Under the pieces are notes generated by a model. That model saw only the letters and a program-made list of their open reading frames with translations. It was not told where the DNA came from and searched no databases. A DNA stretch of 64,000 nt, from assembly GCF_018691265.1 (NCBI RefSeq), contig NW_024881327.1, positions 25,599,936 through 25,663,935 of the forward strand, in the 5' to 3' direction. Within the stretch, counting starts at the first letter, position 1; each line of letters starts with the position of its first letter. This document shows, piece by piece, positions 62,022 to 64,000 of the stretch. Both the position numbers and the translations under genes were made by a program. Origin of the DNA: Tyto alba. Taxonomy: Eukaryota; Chordata; Aves; Strigiformes; Tytonidae.

Positions 62022-62392
62022 AGATAACCCATCATTAGATAAAAGCCCGTCCCTGAAGATTAGAGAATGACTCCTAAAATAGGCAAATGATTAAGCCCCA
62101 GCTGGTTTGGTCTGGACTAATTAAGGCTGAGTCTTTGGCTGGGAAAAGTGACATGGGATTTAAATCAGTCCTGCACCGTTTCAGGAAACAGATTCTCTTG
62201 TGCTGTTTTTTTTCCCCCCATAACTATTGTCCAGGTTCAGATTGTCAAAACATGCAGTGGCGGTTATTCACTGTTAATTATTTGATCCTTTCTTAAGATC
62301 CTCTTATGCAACTGCTTCGTTATGCAATTAAACAGCAGCAGGTTGCCACACGCCAGGCAGGGTACGAGGAAGCCGGCCATACCTTAGATAAG
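62022..62392. promoter_or_regulatory. Candidate regulatory element with three GATA motifs
   Basis: AGATAA at 62022-62027 and 62037-62042, and AGATAAG at 62386-62392, next to a GC/CpG-rich islet. Activity is inferred only. Confidence 0.25.
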
Positions 62393-62396
62393 CGTC

Positions 62397-62447
62397 GGGG
62401 GCCGGGGGCTGGGGGTCGGGGCGCGGGGAGGGGGGCTCGGGGAGGGC
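62397..62447 (+). repeat. G-quadruplex-forming tract
   Basis: Eight runs of three to six G separated by one to three bases. This strongly satisfies the G3+N1-7 rule on the + strand. It sits in a CpG-rich islet. Confidence 0.85.
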
Positions 62448-63573
62448 AGCGTTTCCTATGCAGAATCTGCACCAGTGCCTCGGCTTCCTGAGCATCTGCG
62501 GCTGGCGGGACGGGCAGGCCTCGCAGCTTTCCCAGTAAAGGCCTTCTGCTTCCTTTCCGCTGAGACAAAAATATAATAAACCACCTATGTTTTGCAACGG
62601 GGCTAAACTGAAACCGCCTGGGTCGGGGGCTTTGTCTTCTCCCTCTCTCCTTGTGTACGCATATATGTATGCACACAAACACACCCTACAGAGTGTAGTG
62701 TAGCGGTGTGTTTCTCAGTGGCAGTATATAATTTTGAGAAGAAACAGCCTAGTTCCTATGTTATTTTTCATAGGATTCTGTTTGAAATCTTTTATAATTT
62801 TCTTTACCAGACCTTTTAGACATTTATTCTTTCCTTAGTGCACAACACAGCTCAGGCTTTAATCAGAGAGGCAACAGCTGCCTCTATGAGAGAAGCAATG
62901 ACTTAAATTATTCTGCTCCCAATGGTTTCTGAAGACATTTGAGTGGCTTGCATGCCAGCTTTTTCTGAGTGTGGATGTCAAGTCAACACTTTCAGAGTCT
63001 TTGATATTGCAGACTGAAAAGTGTCCCCTGGATGACCACAGGGGCTCAGAAAGGGACAGAAATGGCACTTGAGCAGCTCCATTCCCTGTGATTTGGAGGA
63101 GCTCAGGGAGGGGATTGCAGAAGCCAGAGCTGGCAAAGGTACCCTGGCTGGAGATGGGAAAGCCTCACCGCCTCCTGTCAGGTGCTCTCTCCTGCCATGT
63201 AAAGCTTTGTCTGCAGCTTTTTTAATGAGAAATTTGAGGGACGAGTTTCATCTGTGAAACCTTAAGTGGTGTGGTCCCTGGGCACCAGTGCCTGCCTCAA
63301 TCCTCGTAGGGCACGGGGGCCAGCCCAGGCACTCCTGCTGGGAGCCACATGGTTCACGGGGAAGGTCTTGGCAGGTGGCATCTTCAAGAGTCCCTGGCAC
63401 TTGCTTGCCACACTAATCCCCCCCAGCCTGAATTTGTGACTCTCAGTCCCTGCCCTTCTGGGGAAAGAAGAGAGCCTAGCAGGTAGGGGAGTTGTTTTTA
63501 GGCATGGGCATTTGTCCAAGTGTGTAATGCCAGGGTTTAGTTTAGTCGGATACCTATATGTACAAAAAGGCAT

Positions 63574-63611
63574 TTTATTTTAATGTATATACTTTATTTT
63601 AATGTGTATAA
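63574..63611 (+). repeat. Tandem duplication of a 19-bp A/T unit
   Basis: Two adjacent copies of TTTATTTTAATGTATATAC-type sequence with two mismatches. A further partial TGTATATG follows. Confidence 0.85.
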
Positions 63612-64000
63612 TGTATATGTACATACCTAAATGCTTCCAGCTCCTAAGATTTCTCTGAATGCTAATTTAAAACTTTTTTTTTGCATTATACATTAAGACC
63701 ATTGTACTGTTCCGCAGAAAGGAACATATTCATGAGGACATTATGATAAGCTGCCTCTTGGTGTTTCTCTTTATTAATTTTTAGTAAACCCTTTTCTGAT
63801 AATACACATTAGTTCAAAAATCCAGTATCCTGTATCTAGGCTTCAAAATAAAGAAAGCATTCAAAGATTATTTGCCTCTGAAGGCTTCAGAATGGTCCCA
63901 AGCAACAGTTCTCAGAGTAAAGAAACCAGCAGTTGGTATTTTTTACATTTTAAGTAATTTTAAAACTTAAGGAAGTTCAAAATTTAAGGCATAAACTCTT

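Larger units (their letters stand above)
56512..64000. other. Intergenic DNA to window end
   Basis: No gene recognised and no KIT exon on either strand. There is a CpG-rich stretch (56,640-56,960) open in all three + frames. A possible tRNA-SINE-like remnant with a GGTTCAAGC box is at 58,770-58,860, a GATA cluster plus G-quadruplex at 62,020-62,450 and a 19-bp tandem duplication at 63574-63611. Confidence 0.6.

Overview
This window is vertebrate nuclear DNA, almost certainly from a bird and probably from outside the chicken/duck group. Genes are split by GT-AG introns. The interspersed repeats are mostly 5'-truncated CR1 LINEs, with two solo long terminal repeats (LTRs) of an ERVL-like type. 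The organism call rests on repeat families and protein similarity recalled from memory; no search was run.

Left end (1-13,270): the 3' third of KDR (VEGFR2/FLK1), on the + strand. Ten coding exons can be placed to the base. All ten have AG acceptors and GT donors where expected, and their phases join into 418 codons plus a stop at 11,930-11,932. They encode the kinase insert and its tyrosine, the HRD catalytic loop, DFG, the activation-loop tyrosine pair, the APE motif, the PLC-gamma docking site (human Y1175), the Y1214 site and the C-terminal tail. The first 20 or so exons lie upstream of the window. The last exon and proximal 3'UTR are strikingly GC- and CpG-rich. The 3'UTR becomes A/T-rich and has an AATAAA at 13,242.

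Right end (about 13,270-64,000): roughly 50 kb with no exon I can support. In amniotes KDR and KIT face each other tail to tail, so this is most likely the KDR-KIT intergenic desert, with KIT expected further right on the - strand. No KIT exon is visible. The desert holds CR1 fragments (about 17.9k, 23.9k, 27.3k, 34.1k, 38.5k, 43.1k, 56.4k), an old L2-like reverse transcriptase remnant (24.9-25.8k), MIR-like SINE remnants, two solo LTRs in opposite orientation (47.35-47.95k on -, 51.84-52.91k on + with a perfect 5-bp target duplication), A-rich tracts, and several GC/CpG-rich islets. Two of these islets (18.5k, 62.0-62.5k) combine GATA motifs with RUNX or G-quadruplex sequence and are reasonable candidate cis-regulatory elements.

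I found no prokaryotic features, CRISPR array, tRNA or rRNA, and no novel multi-gene system. The most checkable leads are the divergent bird KDR C-terminus, the intron-retention frame after the Y1214 exon, the two LTR insertions, the candidate enhancers and an unexplained coding-like block at 33.4-34.1k.
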